Notes under the pieces: generated by a model
Databases searched by the model: none
What the model saw: only the letters and a program-made list of their open reading frames with translations
Told to the model about the DNA's origin: nothing
Position numbers and translations under genes: made by a program
In this document: one piece after another, positions 1 through 7,630 of the stretch
Position numbering within the stretch: the stretch's first letter is position 1
Layout: the number at the start of each line of letters is the position of its first letter
DNA from: an uncultured Pseudomonadaceae bacterium
Lineage (GTDB): Bacteria; Pseudomonadota; Gammaproteobacteria; Pseudomonadales; Pseudomonadaceae
Length of the DNA stretch: 11,301 nt
Direction of reading: 5' to 3'
Assembly: GCA_947630465.1 (NCBI GenBank)
Contig: CANRHT010000050.1
Span: forward strand, 1 to 11,301

Positions 1-237
1 CTCCCTGAAGGCGTCGAGTTCCGTCGTCATATTGGTATTTATGCTTATCGCGCTGGGTTTTTAGCTGATTTTGTCGCTTGGGGATCCTGCCAGCTTGAGT
101 TGACTGAGTCGCTTGAGCAATTGCGTGCGCTCTGGAATGGTGTGCGTATTCATGTTGCCGATGCTGTTGAGGCACCGCCTGCAGGCGTTGATACGCTGGA
201 AGATTTACAGCGTGTGCGTCGTTTTTTTGAGGAGTGA
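1..237 (+). CDS. kdsB: 3-deoxy-manno-octulosonate cytidylyltransferase (CMP-Kdo synthetase), C-terminal part
   Basis: Only the last 78 codons are present; the gene enters from the left edge in frame 1 and ends at TGA 235-237. The enzyme couples CTP to Kdo in the cytoplasm, giving CMP-Kdo for the lipid A-Kdo core of LPS. The visible part carries typical KdsB C-terminal blocks: [14 protein letters not shown] near its start, then a W..C.LE..E.LEQLRAL..G stretch and the final GVDT.EDL.RVR. The family is usually about 250 residues, so roughly two thirds lie outside the window. Its last codons (GAG GAG TGA) also supply the Shine-Dalgarno sequence of the next gene, so the two are translationally linked. 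In Pseudomonas the same kdsB, phosphatase, murB order is known (from memory). The identification rests on motif recognition and is supported by the neighbours. Confidence 0.93.
   Translation, partial: LPEGVEFRRHIGIYAYRAGFLADFVAWGSCQLELTESLEQLRALWNGVRIHVADAVEAPPAGVDTLEDLQRVRRFFEE
229..234 (+). promoter_or_regulatory. Ribosome binding site that decides the phosphatase start
   Basis: GAGGAG lies inside the last codons of kdsB and is 5 nt from ATG 240. A GTG at 234 is in the same frame and overlaps the kdsB stop, but it would sit on the Shine-Dalgarno sequence itself, leaving that GTG without one. This favours ATG 240. Confidence 0.75.
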
Positions 238-239
238 AA

Positions 240-704
240 ATGAAAGTTTTATTTGTCTGTTTAGGTAATATTTGTCGTTCACCCACTGCCGAAGGTGTGT
301 TTCGTCATTATGTTGAGCAGGCAGGTTTAAGTGACCAGGTGACAATCGATTCGGCAGGTACGTCAGACTGGCATATTGGTAAAACACCCGATCCACGCAC
401 CATCGCCGCCGCTGCGCAACGGGGTTATGATGTCTCCACTTTACGTGGACGTCAGGCCACTGCTGAAGATTTTAATGAGTTTGATTTAATTCTGGCCATG
501 GATCAAAGCAACCTAGCAAATCTACAAACGATTCAGCCGGCACACAGTAAAGCTGAGCTGGCGCTGTATTTGCCGCGTTTTAATATCAGCCCAGACGAAG
601 TGCCGGATCCCTATTACGGCGGTGAAGATGGTTTTGAGTTGGTGTTGGATATGCTTGAGCAAGCCAGCCAAGCGCTGCTGAATGAAGTGAAGGCACGCTT
701 GTGA
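240..704 (+). CDS. ptpA: Low-molecular-weight protein-tyrosine phosphatase
   Basis: A 154-residue cytoplasmic phosphatase of the arsenate-reductase-like LMW-PTP fold, which removes phosphate from phosphotyrosine through a cysteinyl-phosphate intermediate. The P-loop CLGNICRS at residues 7-14 gives the C-X5-R signature, with nucleophile C7 and R13. The general acid is D123 in the DPYYGG loop (123-128), with the two tyrosines characteristic of the family. The length is normal. The start at ATG 240 is preferred over in-frame GTG 234 because GAGGAG is 5 nt upstream of the ATG. The stop overlaps the murB start (GTGA). Some family members (Wzb, Etp) dephosphorylate BY-kinases of polysaccharide export, but no kinase gene is next to this one, so the substrate is unknown. 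Placement between kdsB and murB hints at envelope control, which is inference. The symbol follows Pseudomonas usage from memory. Confidence 0.93.
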   Translation: MKVLFVCLGNICRSPTAEGVFRHYVEQAGLSDQVTIDSAGTSDWHIGKTPDPRTIAAAAQRGYDVSTLRGRQATAEDFNEFDLILAMDQSNLANLQTIQPAHSKAELALYLPRFNISPDEVPDPYYGGEDGFELVLDMLEQASQALLNEVKARL

Positions 705-1723
705 GTTTAGCCATTCAAGAGCAGGTGTCGTTACGCGCGTACAATACGTTAGCGGTGGATGCGTGTGCGCGTTTTTTTGTCGCTGTGGATTCACTTGAGC
801 AACTGCAAGCCGCTTTATTGTGGGCGCAGCAGCAAGACATAGCGGTATTGCTCTTGGGTGGTGGCAGTAATTTGGTCCTAGCGGCTGATTTGGATCTGCT
901 GGTGATCCATCTGCAATTGCGCGGTATTCAAGTGCTGGATGAAGATGCCAACTTTGCGCGCATTGAAGTGCAAGCAGGGGAGAACTGGCATGACTTTGTG
1001 CAGTGGAGTCTAGCGCAGGGTTTGAGTGGTTTAGAAAACTTAAGTTTGATTCCCGGTCATGTCGGCGCGGCACCGGTGCAAAATATTGGCGCTTACGGTG
1101 CTGAGTTGCAGGATTATTTTGAGAGTGCTTGGGTCTACGATCGCCAAACCCTGCAGCCGCAGCGTTTAACTAAGGCGCAATGCCAGTTTGCTTATCGCGA
1201 TAGCCTATTCAAACGAGAATCAGGCCGGCGGGTGATTTTAAGTGTCATTTTTAAATTGCCTAAGCAGGCGGATCTACGTTTGGATTACGGTGATTTGCGC
1301 GGTTATTTAGCCCAGCAGCAGATCAGCGCGCCGACACCGCAGGATGTCAGTCGTGCGGTGTGTGCGATTCGTGCAGAAAAATTACCTGATCCACAGCAGC
1401 TGGCCAATACCGGCAGCTTCTTTAAAAATCCTGTGGTCAGCGCCGAGCATGCCGAGCAGCTGAAGCAGCGCTATCCGAAGCTCGTGTGCTTTGCGCAAGC
1501 TGATGGTCAAATCAAACTTGCCGCGGGTTGGTTGATTGATCAAGCCGGCTGGAAAGGTCATCGCCACGGTGATGCGGGCGTGCATGCTAAACAGGCGTTA
1601 GTGCTAGTCAACTATGGAATGGCCTCAGGCCAAGATATTTTGCAGTTGGCGGCGCAGATTCAGGCTGATATTCAGCAGCGTTACGGTGTTGAACTGGAAA
1701 TTGAGCCCAATGTGCTGGGCTAA
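701..1723 (+). CDS. murB: UDP-N-acetylenolpyruvoylglucosamine reductase
   Basis: 340 residues, the usual size for the E. coli-type (type I) enzyme. MurB is a cytoplasmic flavoprotein that uses NADPH to reduce UDP-GlcNAc-enolpyruvate to UDP-MurNAc, the second committed step of peptidoglycan precursor synthesis. FAD-binding blocks are GGGSNL (53-58) and the IPGHVGAAPVQNIGAYG stretch (117-133). Expected catalytic residues are present: R166 in YRDSLFK (165-171), S239 in NTGSFFKNP (236-244) as proton donor, and E335 in the C-terminal IEPNV block, which corresponds to E325 of E. coli. The start is GTG 701, overlapping the phosphatase stop by 4 bp, with AAGG (690-693) 7 nt upstream. Tight coupling points to one kdsB-ptpA-murB transcript. 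I see no convincing terminator hairpin just after the gene. Confidence 0.96.
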   Translation: MSLAIQEQVSLRAYNTLAVDACARFFVAVDSLEQLQAALLWAQQQDIAVLLLGGGSNLVLAADLDLLVIHLQLRGIQVLDEDANFARIEVQAGENWHDFVQWSLAQGLSGLENLSLIPGHVGAAPVQNIGAYGAELQDYFESAWVYDRQTLQPQRLTKAQCQFAYRDSLFKRESGRRVILSVIFKLPKQADLRLDYGDLRGYLAQQQISAPTPQDVSRAVCAIRAEKLPDPQQLANTGSFFKNPVVSAEHAEQLKQRYPKLVCFAQADGQIKLAAGWLIDQAGWKGHRHGDAGVHAKQALVLVNYGMASGQDILQLAAQIQADIQQRYGVELEIEPNVLG

Positions 1724-1802
1724 GCTAGAGCTTAACCGTAGAGTGAGCTGAGCATAAAAACACCTGAGGTTTGGGTTGCACGCAGTCATCTTTGCTCAAC
1801 TT

Positions 1803-1832
1803 TTGTAACACTTGCAACTGTTTTTGTATAAG
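1803..1832 (+). promoter_or_regulatory. Candidate sigma-70 promoter for the msrAB-type gene
   Basis: The 165 bp between murB and ATG 1889 hold no gene. A plausible promoter is TTGTAA (1803-1808), an 18-bp spacer, and TATAAG (1827-1832), giving a 5' leader of about 50 nt. The area is T-rich and offers other weak hexamers (TTGCAA 1812, CATAAT 1853) at poorer spacing, so the exact site is uncertain. The Shine-Dalgarno is probably AGAGAGA (1874-1880), 8 nt before ATG 1889. Confidence 0.35.
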
Positions 1833-1888
1833 GTCTTGTATAGGTTGTGTGCCATAATCATCGGCATCAATCTAGAGAGACTTTTCCC

Positions 1889-3463
1889 ATGCTGTTATCT
1901 ATTCGTTGGCAAGTTATCACTACTATTGCGGTGTTGGCTGCGCTCTTGATCTGGTTTATGTCTGCTGGGCAATCTATGGCGGTAGCTAAGCCATCACAGC
2001 TTAATTTAGCGCAACAGGTAGAGAGTTTACCCGATGTGCATGCGCAGCCAGCGAGCGCGGGGTTTGATTCTGCAAAACCCACGCTGGTTAAATTATGGGC
2101 GAGCTGGTGCCCCTTGTGTTTATCAGAGCTTGGGCAAACACAAGACTGGGTTAGCGATAGCGATTTTGCTGGCGCTAATATCCTGACGGTTGCATCGCCA
2201 GGCGTATTAGGTGAACAGCCGTTAGCTGCGTTTAAAGACTGGTACAGCGGCTTGGATTATCCGCAGTTGCCCGTGTATTTAGACAGCAGCGGTGAGCTGA
2301 TTAAACGCTTAGGTGTGAAGGTCTATCCCAGTTGGGCGCTGATTGATCAGCAAGGGCAGTTGGCGCGGGTGATCAAAGGCAGTCTAAATAAATCACAAGC
2401 CTTGGCGTTATTAGACAATCCAGAGGCTGACCTAAATGCAGCAGAGCATACTTTTTATCAACCTAAAACAAATCAAGAGTCGATCCCGGTTGATGCGCGC
2501 ACAATTTATTTAGCCGGCGGTTGTTTCTGGGGTGTCGAGGCTTATTTTGAGCGCATTGATGGTGTGCTCGATGCAGTATCAGGGTATGCCAATGGCCGCA
2601 CGGAAAACCCCAGTTATGAAGATGTGGTGTACCGCAATACCGGTCATGCTGAAACGGTCAAGGTGGTATACAACCCCGACAAGCTGAGCTTGGATGATAT
2701 CTTGCAGTATTACTTTCGCATTATTGATCCGACCAGTTTAAACAAGCAGGGCAACGACCGTGGTGAGCAATACCGTGTGGGTGTCTACAGTACGGATCCG
2801 GCTGAGCAAAGTGTGATTGCAGGCGCGCTCACTGAGTTGCAAAAGCGTTATAAACGCCCTGTAGTGGTTGAGAATGTTGCGCTTGAGCATTTTTATGAGG
2901 CTGAGCAATACCATCAAGACTATTTAATGAAAAATCCTAATGGCTATTGCCATGTGGATCTTAATAAAGCCGATGAGCCTTTGCCAGGTAAAGCGCCGGC
3001 AGTTAAAGCTTTTGATGCTAAGGCTTTTAACAAGCCTGATAGTAAAACTCTGCAGCAGCGCTTAAGCCGTGAGGAATATCAGGTTACGCAAAACAATGGC
3101 ACTGAGCGCGCTTTTAGTCATCGTTATGATGAGTTATTTGAGCCGGGTTTATATGTCGATATTGTCAGTGGTGAGCCGTTATTTAGCTCCAGCGATAAAT
3201 ATGAATCAGGCTGCGGTTGGCCCAGTTTTGTTAAGCCGATTAATGCCAGTGCCATCGTGGAGCATACTGATACGAGCTACAACATGCGCCGCATCGAGGT
3301 GCGCAGTCAGTTAGCCGATTCGCACTTAGGCCATGTCTTTAACGATGGGCCGCGTGATCGGGGTGGTTTGCGTTATTGCATTAATGGCGCCAGTTTAGAT
3401 TTTATTCCCAAGGCGCAGATGCACGAGCGTGGCTATGCGCAGTGGCTCAAGGAAGTCGATTAA
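1889..3463 (+). CDS. msrAB: Exported three-domain thioredoxin / MsrA / MsrB methionine sulfoxide reductase (PilB type)
   Basis: 524 residues. A hydrophobic N-terminal segment (about 9-29) followed by A-V-A (31-33) suggests a signal peptide or membrane anchor, so the enzyme should act in the periplasm. Domain 1 (about 40-180) is a TlpA/DsbE-like thioredoxin fold with WCPLC (C74, C77) and the cis-proline YPSW. Domain 2 (about 203-360) is MsrA, reducing methionine-S-sulfoxide: GCFWG with catalytic C212 and resolving C354 in NGYCHVD. Domain 3 (about 391-510) is MsrB for the R-sulfoxide: RYCING with catalytic C497 and resolving C442 in SGCGWPSF; the structural zinc CxxC pairs are absent. Order, length and many blocks match Neisseria PilB/MsrAB as I recall it. 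In that system domain 1 passes electrons from a DsbD/CcdA-type membrane protein; no such gene is in view. An in-frame GTG at 1847 would add 14 polar residues before the hydrophobic segment; ATG 1889 with AGAGAGA upstream is preferred. Confidence 0.95.
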   Translation: MLLSIRWQVITTIAVLAALLIWFMSAGQSMAVAKPSQLNLAQQVESLPDVHAQPASAGFDSAKPTLVKLWASWCPLCLSELGQTQDWVSDSDFAGANILTVASPGVLGEQPLAAFKDWYSGLDYPQLPVYLDSSGELIKRLGVKVYPSWALIDQQGQLARVIKGSLNKSQALALLDNPEADLNAAEHTFYQPKTNQESIPVDARTIYLAGGCFWGVEAYFERIDGVLDAVSGYANGRTENPSYEDVVYRNTGHAETVKVVYNPDKLSLDDILQYYFRIIDPTSLNKQGNDRGEQYRVGVYSTDPAEQSVIAGALTELQKRYKRPVVVENVALEHFYEAEQYHQDYLMKNPNGYCHVDLNKADEPLPGKAPAVKAFDAKAFNKPDSKTLQQRLSREEYQVTQNNGTERAFSHRYDELFEPGLYVDIVSGEPLFSSSDKYESGCGWPSFVKPINASAIVEHTDTSYNMRRIEVRSQLADSHLGHVFNDGPRDRGGLRYCINGASLDFIPKAQMHERGYAQWLKEVD

Positions 3464-3489
3464 GCTGTAGCACTCATCTAAGCGCCATA

Positions 3490-3528
3490 AAAAACGCCCT
3501 GAATGCCAGTCGCATACAGGGCGTTTTT
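3490..3528. terminator. Bidirectional rho-independent terminator between convergent genes
   Basis: A perfect 12-bp stem, AAAAACGCCCTG (3490-3501) with CAGGGCGTTTTT (3517-3528). The 15-nt apex can extend by four more pairs (3503-3506 with 3512-3515) past an A/A mismatch. The flanking T run on the plus strand and A run on the 5' side let it end transcription of both the msrAB-type gene (plus) and the mfd-csiV unit (minus). It fills most of the 85-bp gap between the two stops. Confidence 0.9.
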
Positions 3529-3548
3529 GTTACTGCGAAAAGTCGCTA

Positions 3549-4118
3549 TTATTCAAAATCTTCAGCGTTGCGATGAGGGCTTACTGCTTGAGTAGTGCCC
3601 TGAGTTTGGATGCGGATTAACGCGCCTAAGGTGCTGTGATCAATAAAAGTGACTTGATCGTGAGCAATGCGGATTTTTTGCTTAAAACGCTCACTGCTAC
3701 GCAGGGTTTTATCGGAATTAAACTGGTTGATCCACAGGTCGAGTTGCACCGTGTTGCGATCTTTAGCAAAAGTCAGGGTGCCTTCAATGGGGTAGTGAGC
3801 AAAGTGTTTGTCGCCAGCATGTACCGCCATGCTGAAGCTGGCGTTGTCATTGTTTTGCAGCCAAGCAGTGTGCAACACCACTTGGTAACCATTCTCGGGG
3901 ATGAGTTTTTTCGCCAGTAAATCCAGTTGTGTGCTGCGCTGCATGGCGCGGGTCACAGGTGTAGCAGCATCGGCCCAGTTGTCAGGCGCCACGCGACTGG
4001 CTTGCAGGCTGTCGGCGCTTTGACGAAACACCATCAGCTCAACCAGTTGCTCGCTAGACGCCATAGCTTGCGTGCTGCACAAGGCGAGCAAGAGGGCAAG
4101 GTGGATTAAGTAACGCAT
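3549..4118 (-). CDS. csiV: CsiV-family exported protein
   Basis: 189 residues. The N-terminus (MRYLIHLALLLALCSTQAMA) is a clear Sec signal peptide, with likely cleavage after A20, so the product is periplasmic. The mature part starts with an SEQLVELMVFRQ strand and includes GYQVVLHTAWLQ, PIEGTLTF and QLDLWIN segments, matching the CsiV family as I know it. In Vibrio cholerae CsiV binds peptidoglycan and supports cell-wall synthesis by PBP1A; the role in this organism is inferred only. The start at ATG 4118 is chosen because AAGGAG (4125-4130) is 6 nt upstream; an in-frame ATG at 4133 would add MKELH and includes that Shine-Dalgarno in its own codons. The gene begins 21 bp after the mfd stop on the same strand, so it is probably cotranscribed with mfd. 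No catalytic motif is visible. Family assignment is moderately secure. Confidence 0.75.
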   Translation of the reverse strand: MRYLIHLALLLALCSTQAMASSEQLVELMVFRQSADSLQASRVAPDNWADAATPVTRAMQRSTQLDLLAKKLIPENGYQVVLHTAWLQNNDNASFSMAVHAGDKHFAHYPIEGTLTFAKDRNTVQLDLWINQFNSDKTLRSSERFKQKIRIAHDQVTFIDHSTLGALIRIQTQGTTQAVSPHRNAEDFE

Positions 4119-4124
4119 GTGCAG

Positions 4125-4130
4125 CTCCTT
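4125..4130 (-). promoter_or_regulatory. Ribosome binding site of the csiV-type gene
   Basis: AAGGAG on the minus strand, 6 nt before ATG 4118, lies in the 21-bp gap after the mfd stop. It fixes the start at 4118 and fits cotranslation from an mfd-csiV transcript. Confidence 0.8.
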
Positions 4131-4139
4131 CAATGAGTG

Positions 4140-7100
4140 TTATGGCGCCAGTTGTGCCAGCAAAGCTTCGATTGTAGCAAAGCGTTGCTCGGCATTATCC
4201 ATGGGGACGTTAAATTTAAATAGTGTTGCGCCTTCAAAACGGTAATGCTTGGGTTGGCTTTGGATTAACTTAATTAAACGCATCGGGTCGACACAGGTAT
4301 CACTGGCAAATTCAAGACGTCCACCGTGCGGGCCAGCATCAATTTTTAAAATGCCCAGTGCTTGCGCGGTGAGTTTTAACTCAGTAACGCGTATTAAATT
4401 TTTTGCCGGATCCGGTAGCAAACCAAAGCGGTCAATCATTTCCACCTGTAACTCTTTGAGTGCGTTGCTATCTTCGGCTGAGGAAATACGCTTGTAGAGG
4501 ATCAGGCGCGAGTGCACATCGGGCAAATAGTCATCAGGAATCAATGCCGGTACGCGTAAGTTAATGTCAGTGCCGCTGTCCAACGGTTGCTCAAGGTTGG
4601 GTGCAACGCCTTTGCGGATGGAATCGACAGCGCGCTCAAGCATTTCCATATACAAAGTAAAACCAATCGCATGGATTTCACCACTTTGGCCGTCGCCGAG
4701 TAATTCACCCGCACCGCGGATTTCTAAGTCGTGAGTGGCGAGCATAAAGCCTGCACCCAAGTCCTGCGCGTTGCTGATGGCTTCTAAGCGTTTCTGCGCA
4801 TCAGTGGTCATGCTTTTTTGTGGGGGCGTCAGCAGGTAAGCATAGGCTTGGTGGTGACTGCGACCGACACGACCACGCAGTTGGTGCAGTTGGGCTAAAC
4901 CAAATTTGTCGGCACGGTCAATAATAATGGTGTTGGCATTGGGGACATCGATGCCGGTTTCAATAATAGTCGAGGCCACCAGTACGTTGTAACGGTTGTG
5001 GTAAAAATCCGCCATCACCTGCTCAAGCTCGCGCTCATGCATCTGCCCATGGCCAATACCAATGCGCGCCTCTGGCACTAATGCGGCTAAATCAGCGGCG
5101 CACTTTTCGATGGTTTTCACATCGTTGTGTAAGAAATACACTTGGCCACCGCGCAATAATTCACGCAGTAACGCTTCTTTGACCACCGCATCTTGGCGTT
5201 GCATGACAAAGGTGCGCACGGATAAACGGCGTGCCGGTGGCGTGGCGATAATCGACATATCGCGCATTCCGGCAAAAGCCATGTTCAGCGTGCGCGGAAT
5301 GGGCGTGGCGGTGAGGGTGAGAATATCCACTTCACTGCGCAGGGCTTTGAGTTTTTCTTTTTGACGCACACCAAAGCGGTGTTCTTCATCAATAATAACC
5401 AAGCCTAAATTGTTGAATTTCACATCATCTTGCAGCAGTTTGTGCGTGCCAATCAGAATGTCGACTGTGCCATCGGCGAGACTGCTGATAGCTTGGTTGA
5501 TTTCTTTAGCGGTTTTAAAGCGGCTCATCACATCGACTTTTACCGGCCAATCGGCAAAACGGTCGCGAAAGCTGTTGTAGTGCTGTTGCGCTAACAGCGT
5601 GGTCGGTACTAAAACGGCGACTTGCTTGCCACTGTGCACCGCAATAAAGGCCGCGCGCATCGCCACTTCGGTTTTGCCAAAACCCACATCGCCACAAATC
5701 AGGCGATCCATAGGTTTGCCCGACAACATATCGTTGCGCACATTATCGATGGCCACTTGCTGGTCGGGGGTTTCCTCAAAAGGGAAGGCCGCACTGAACG
5801 TGGCGTAATCCAGTCCAGGATTATCAAAGGCAAAACCTTCACGCGCGGCACGTATCGCATAAATATTCAGTAGTTCAGCGGCGACATCGCGCACTTGTTC
5901 GGCAGCTTTGCGCTTGGCTTTTTGCCACTGCTCAGTGCCAAGACGATGCAGCGGTGCGCTACTGTCATCGCTGCCGGTATAGCGTGCGATCAGGTGTAAG
6001 TTGGCTACCGGTACATACAACTTGGCTTGATCAGCGTACTCAAGCATTAAAAACTCTGTGGCTTGCTCATCAATCTCTAAAGTGACTAAGCCTTGGTAGC
6101 GGCCTACACCGTGATCGATATGTACCACGGGTGCACCTTCACGCAGTTCGGTGAGGTTGCGAATCACGTGCTCATGGGTACCGTCGCGATTCTTCTCGCG
6201 GCGACGGCGTTGCATCACCCGTTGACCGAGGAGCGCGCTCTCAGGAATCAGGGCGATATCATCGAGCAAAACGCCAGCTTCAATCGGAGCAACACAAATC
6301 GCTAGTGGGTGCTTGGCGGCTAAAAAGTCTTCCCAGCTACTGACTTCAAGGGGTGCAACGTCAATACGCTGCAGCAGCTCCAGCAATACTTCACGGCGGC
6401 CGGCTGTTTCTACGGTAAATAGAGTGCGACCGTTAAAGTTGTCTAAAAAGTCTTTAACTTTACTTAAGGGCTCAGGTGCACGAGCGTCTAACGATAAATC
6501 TGGAAAGCTGTGTATCGCGAGGCGCTCTTTACCGACGGCGGGGCTGATATCCTGCGCGTCAATAATAATGCGCGGATGATCTTTAATGGCGCTGAAGTAT
6601 TCATTGATGGCGATAAATAAGTCAGCCGGTGGCAGTAGTGGCCGCTCAAGATCGCCGCGGCGTTCTTCATAGCGACTGCGAATGTCTTGCCAAAAGGCTT
6701 CGGCGGCGGCGTCGACACCGAGCATGGAAAACACTTGCGCATCTTTGGGTAAATAATCAAAGAGGCTGCTGGTCTCTTCAAAAAACAAGGGCAGATACGA
6801 CTCAATGCCTGCAGGAATAATACCGCTGGTTAAATCTTGATAGAGCGGGCAGCGGCGAAAATCCACATCAAAACGCTCACGGAAACGTGCACGAAAATCA
6901 CCACGGGCTTTTTTATCCAACGGAAACTCACGCGCGGGCAGCAAGCGGATGCTGTCGACTTTGTCGTTGGAACGCTGAGTTTCCGGATCAAAGGTGCGCA
7001 GGGTTTCAATTTCATCGTCAAATAAATCAATGCGGTAGGGCATTTCACTGCCCATCGGGAATAAATCAAAGAGCGCGCCGCGCACGGCAAATTCGCCATG

Positions 7101-7574
7101 CTCATACACGGTGTCCACACATTGATAACCCGATGCCTGTAAACGGCTGCGCATGCTCTCGACATCAAGCTTTTGCCCCACATCCAGCATCAAACTGGCA
7201 TCGAGCATAAAGGACTTGGGCGCTAAACGGTGCAGGGCAGTGTTGATTGGCACCACCAAAATACCCTGCTGCAATTGCGGTAATTGATACAAAGAGGCGA
7301 CGCGCTGCGAAATAATATCTTGATGAGGTGAAAATACATCGTAGGGCAGCGTTTCCCAGTCGGGGAAATGTAAAACCGGTAAGTCGGGCGCAAAAAATGC
7401 CAGCTCTTCTTTGAGGCGTTCAGCGCTTTGACTGTTGTCGGTGAGCAGCAAAGTAAAACGCTGTGAACTGCGCGCCGCCTCAGCAATTGCTAGCCCTTGA
7501 GCGGCGCCCGGCAGGTTGCCCCACAGCTGTTTCATAGAGTGTGATGGTAATTTAGGAAAGCGCAATACAGACAC
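4140..7574 (-). CDS. mfd: Transcription-repair coupling factor Mfd
   Basis: 1144 residues from the chosen start, close to the 1148 of E. coli. Mfd binds RNA polymerase stalled at DNA damage, pushes it off by ATP-driven translocation and recruits UvrA. Domains in order: a UvrB-like N-terminal module (about 1-350, with FPDWETLPYDVFSPH at 71-85); a CarD-like RNA polymerase interaction domain (about 480-550, VVHIDHGVGRYQG); a RecG-like SF2 translocase with Walker A GDVGFGKT (628-635), DEEH (729-732), motif III LTATPIPRT and motif VI QLRGRVGR (898-905); and a C-terminal TRCF domain that masks UvrA binding. All expected motifs are intact. The start is taken as GTG 7574, giving MSVLRFPKLP, which matches Pseudomonas Mfd N-termini, with AAGAG (7581-7585) 6 nt upstream; an in-frame TTG at 7595 would add seven residues. 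It is divergent from gap and followed by the csiV-type gene. Confidence 0.97.
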   Translation of the reverse strand: MSVLRFPKLPSHSMKQLWGNLPGAAQGLAIAEAARSSQRFTLLLTDNSQSAERLKEELAFFAPDLPVLHFPDWETLPYDVFSPHQDIISQRVASLYQLPQLQQGILVVPINTALHRLAPKSFMLDASLMLDVGQKLDVESMRSRLQASGYQCVDTVYEHGEFAVRGALFDLFPMGSEMPYRIDLFDDEIETLRTFDPETQRSNDKVDSIRLLPAREFPLDKKARGDFRARFRERFDVDFRRCPLYQDLTSGIIPAGIESYLPLFFEETSSLFDYLPKDAQVFSMLGVDAAAEAFWQDIRSRYEERRGDLERPLLPPADLFIAINEYFSAIKDHPRIIIDAQDISPAVGKERLAIHSFPDLSLDARAPEPLSKVKDFLDNFNGRTLFTVETAGRREVLLELLQRIDVAPLEVSSWEDFLAAKHPLAICVAPIEAGVLLDDIALIPESALLGQRVMQRRRREKNRDGTHEHVIRNLTELREGAPVVHIDHGVGRYQGLVTLEIDEQATEFLMLEYADQAKLYVPVANLHLIARYTGSDDSSAPLHRLGTEQWQKAKRKAAEQVRDVAAELLNIYAIRAAREGFAFDNPGLDYATFSAAFPFEETPDQQVAIDNVRNDMLSGKPMDRLICGDVGFGKTEVAMRAAFIAVHSGKQVAVLVPTTLLAQQHYNSFRDRFADWPVKVDVMSRFKTAKEINQAISSLADGTVDILIGTHKLLQDDVKFNNLGLVIIDEEHRFGVRQKEKLKALRSEVDILTLTATPIPRTLNMAFAGMRDMSIIATPPARRLSVRTFVMQRQDAVVKEALLRELLRGGQVYFLHNDVKTIEKCAADLAALVPEARIGIGHGQMHERELEQVMADFYHNRYNVLVASTIIETGIDVPNANTIIIDRADKFGLAQLHQLRGRVGRSHHQAYAYLLTPPQKSMTTDAQKRLEAISNAQDLGAGFMLATHDLEIRGAGELLGDGQSGEIHAIGFTLYMEMLERAVDSIRKGVAPNLEQPLDSGTDINLRVPALIPDDYLPDVHSRLILYKRISSAEDSNALKELQVEMIDRFGLLPDPAKNLIRVTELKLTAQALGILKIDAGPHGGRLEFASDTCVDPMRLIKLIQSQPKHYRFEGATLFKFNVPMDNAEQRFATIEALLAQLAP

Positions 7575-7605
7575 AGCAGACTCTTGTATGAACAATAAAA
7601 AAGCG

Positions 7606-7611
7606 ATTGTA
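7606..7611 (-). promoter_or_regulatory. Candidate -10 element for mfd
   Basis: On the minus strand this reads TACAAT, a good -10 hexamer, which would place the mfd transcript start near 7599 and give a leader of about 25 nt. No good -35 lies at 16-18 bp (the best reads about TAGCGA), so this is tentative. Confidence 0.28.
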
Positions 7612-7630
7612 ACGGTCTATTGATGAGCTC

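Noticed and set aside
234..239. In-frame GTG start for the phosphatase overlapping the kdsB stop
   Set aside because: It would leave no Shine-Dalgarno upstream, while ATG 240 has GAGGAG at 5 nt and gives the usual N-terminus MKVLFVCLGN.
522..1073. 183-codon open frame on the minus strand opposite the phosphatase/murB junction
   Set aside because: It lies opposite two well-supported genes, has no recognisable domain or good ribosome site, and reads as an antisense shadow.
1724..1800. Terminator hairpin after murB
   Set aside because: Only an ACCTGAGGT mini-palindrome with no usable loop was found, with no T run; nothing convincing supports a terminator.
1847..1888. GTG start extending the msrAB-type protein by 14 residues
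   Set aside because: The extension is polar ([14 protein letters not shown]), would bury the signal segment, and lacks a ribosome site; ATG 1889 has AGAGAGA upstream.
6488..7183. Two minus-strand open frames of 105 and 117 codons inside mfd, in another frame
   Set aside because: They are frame shadows of the intact Mfd coding sequence, with no start signals or family motifs.
7584..7595. TTGT-N4-ACAA palindrome considered as a HexR operator near gap
   Set aside because: As I recall the HexR site it needs 7-8 bases between the half-sites, this one has 4, and it lies in the mfd start region rather than at the gap promoter.
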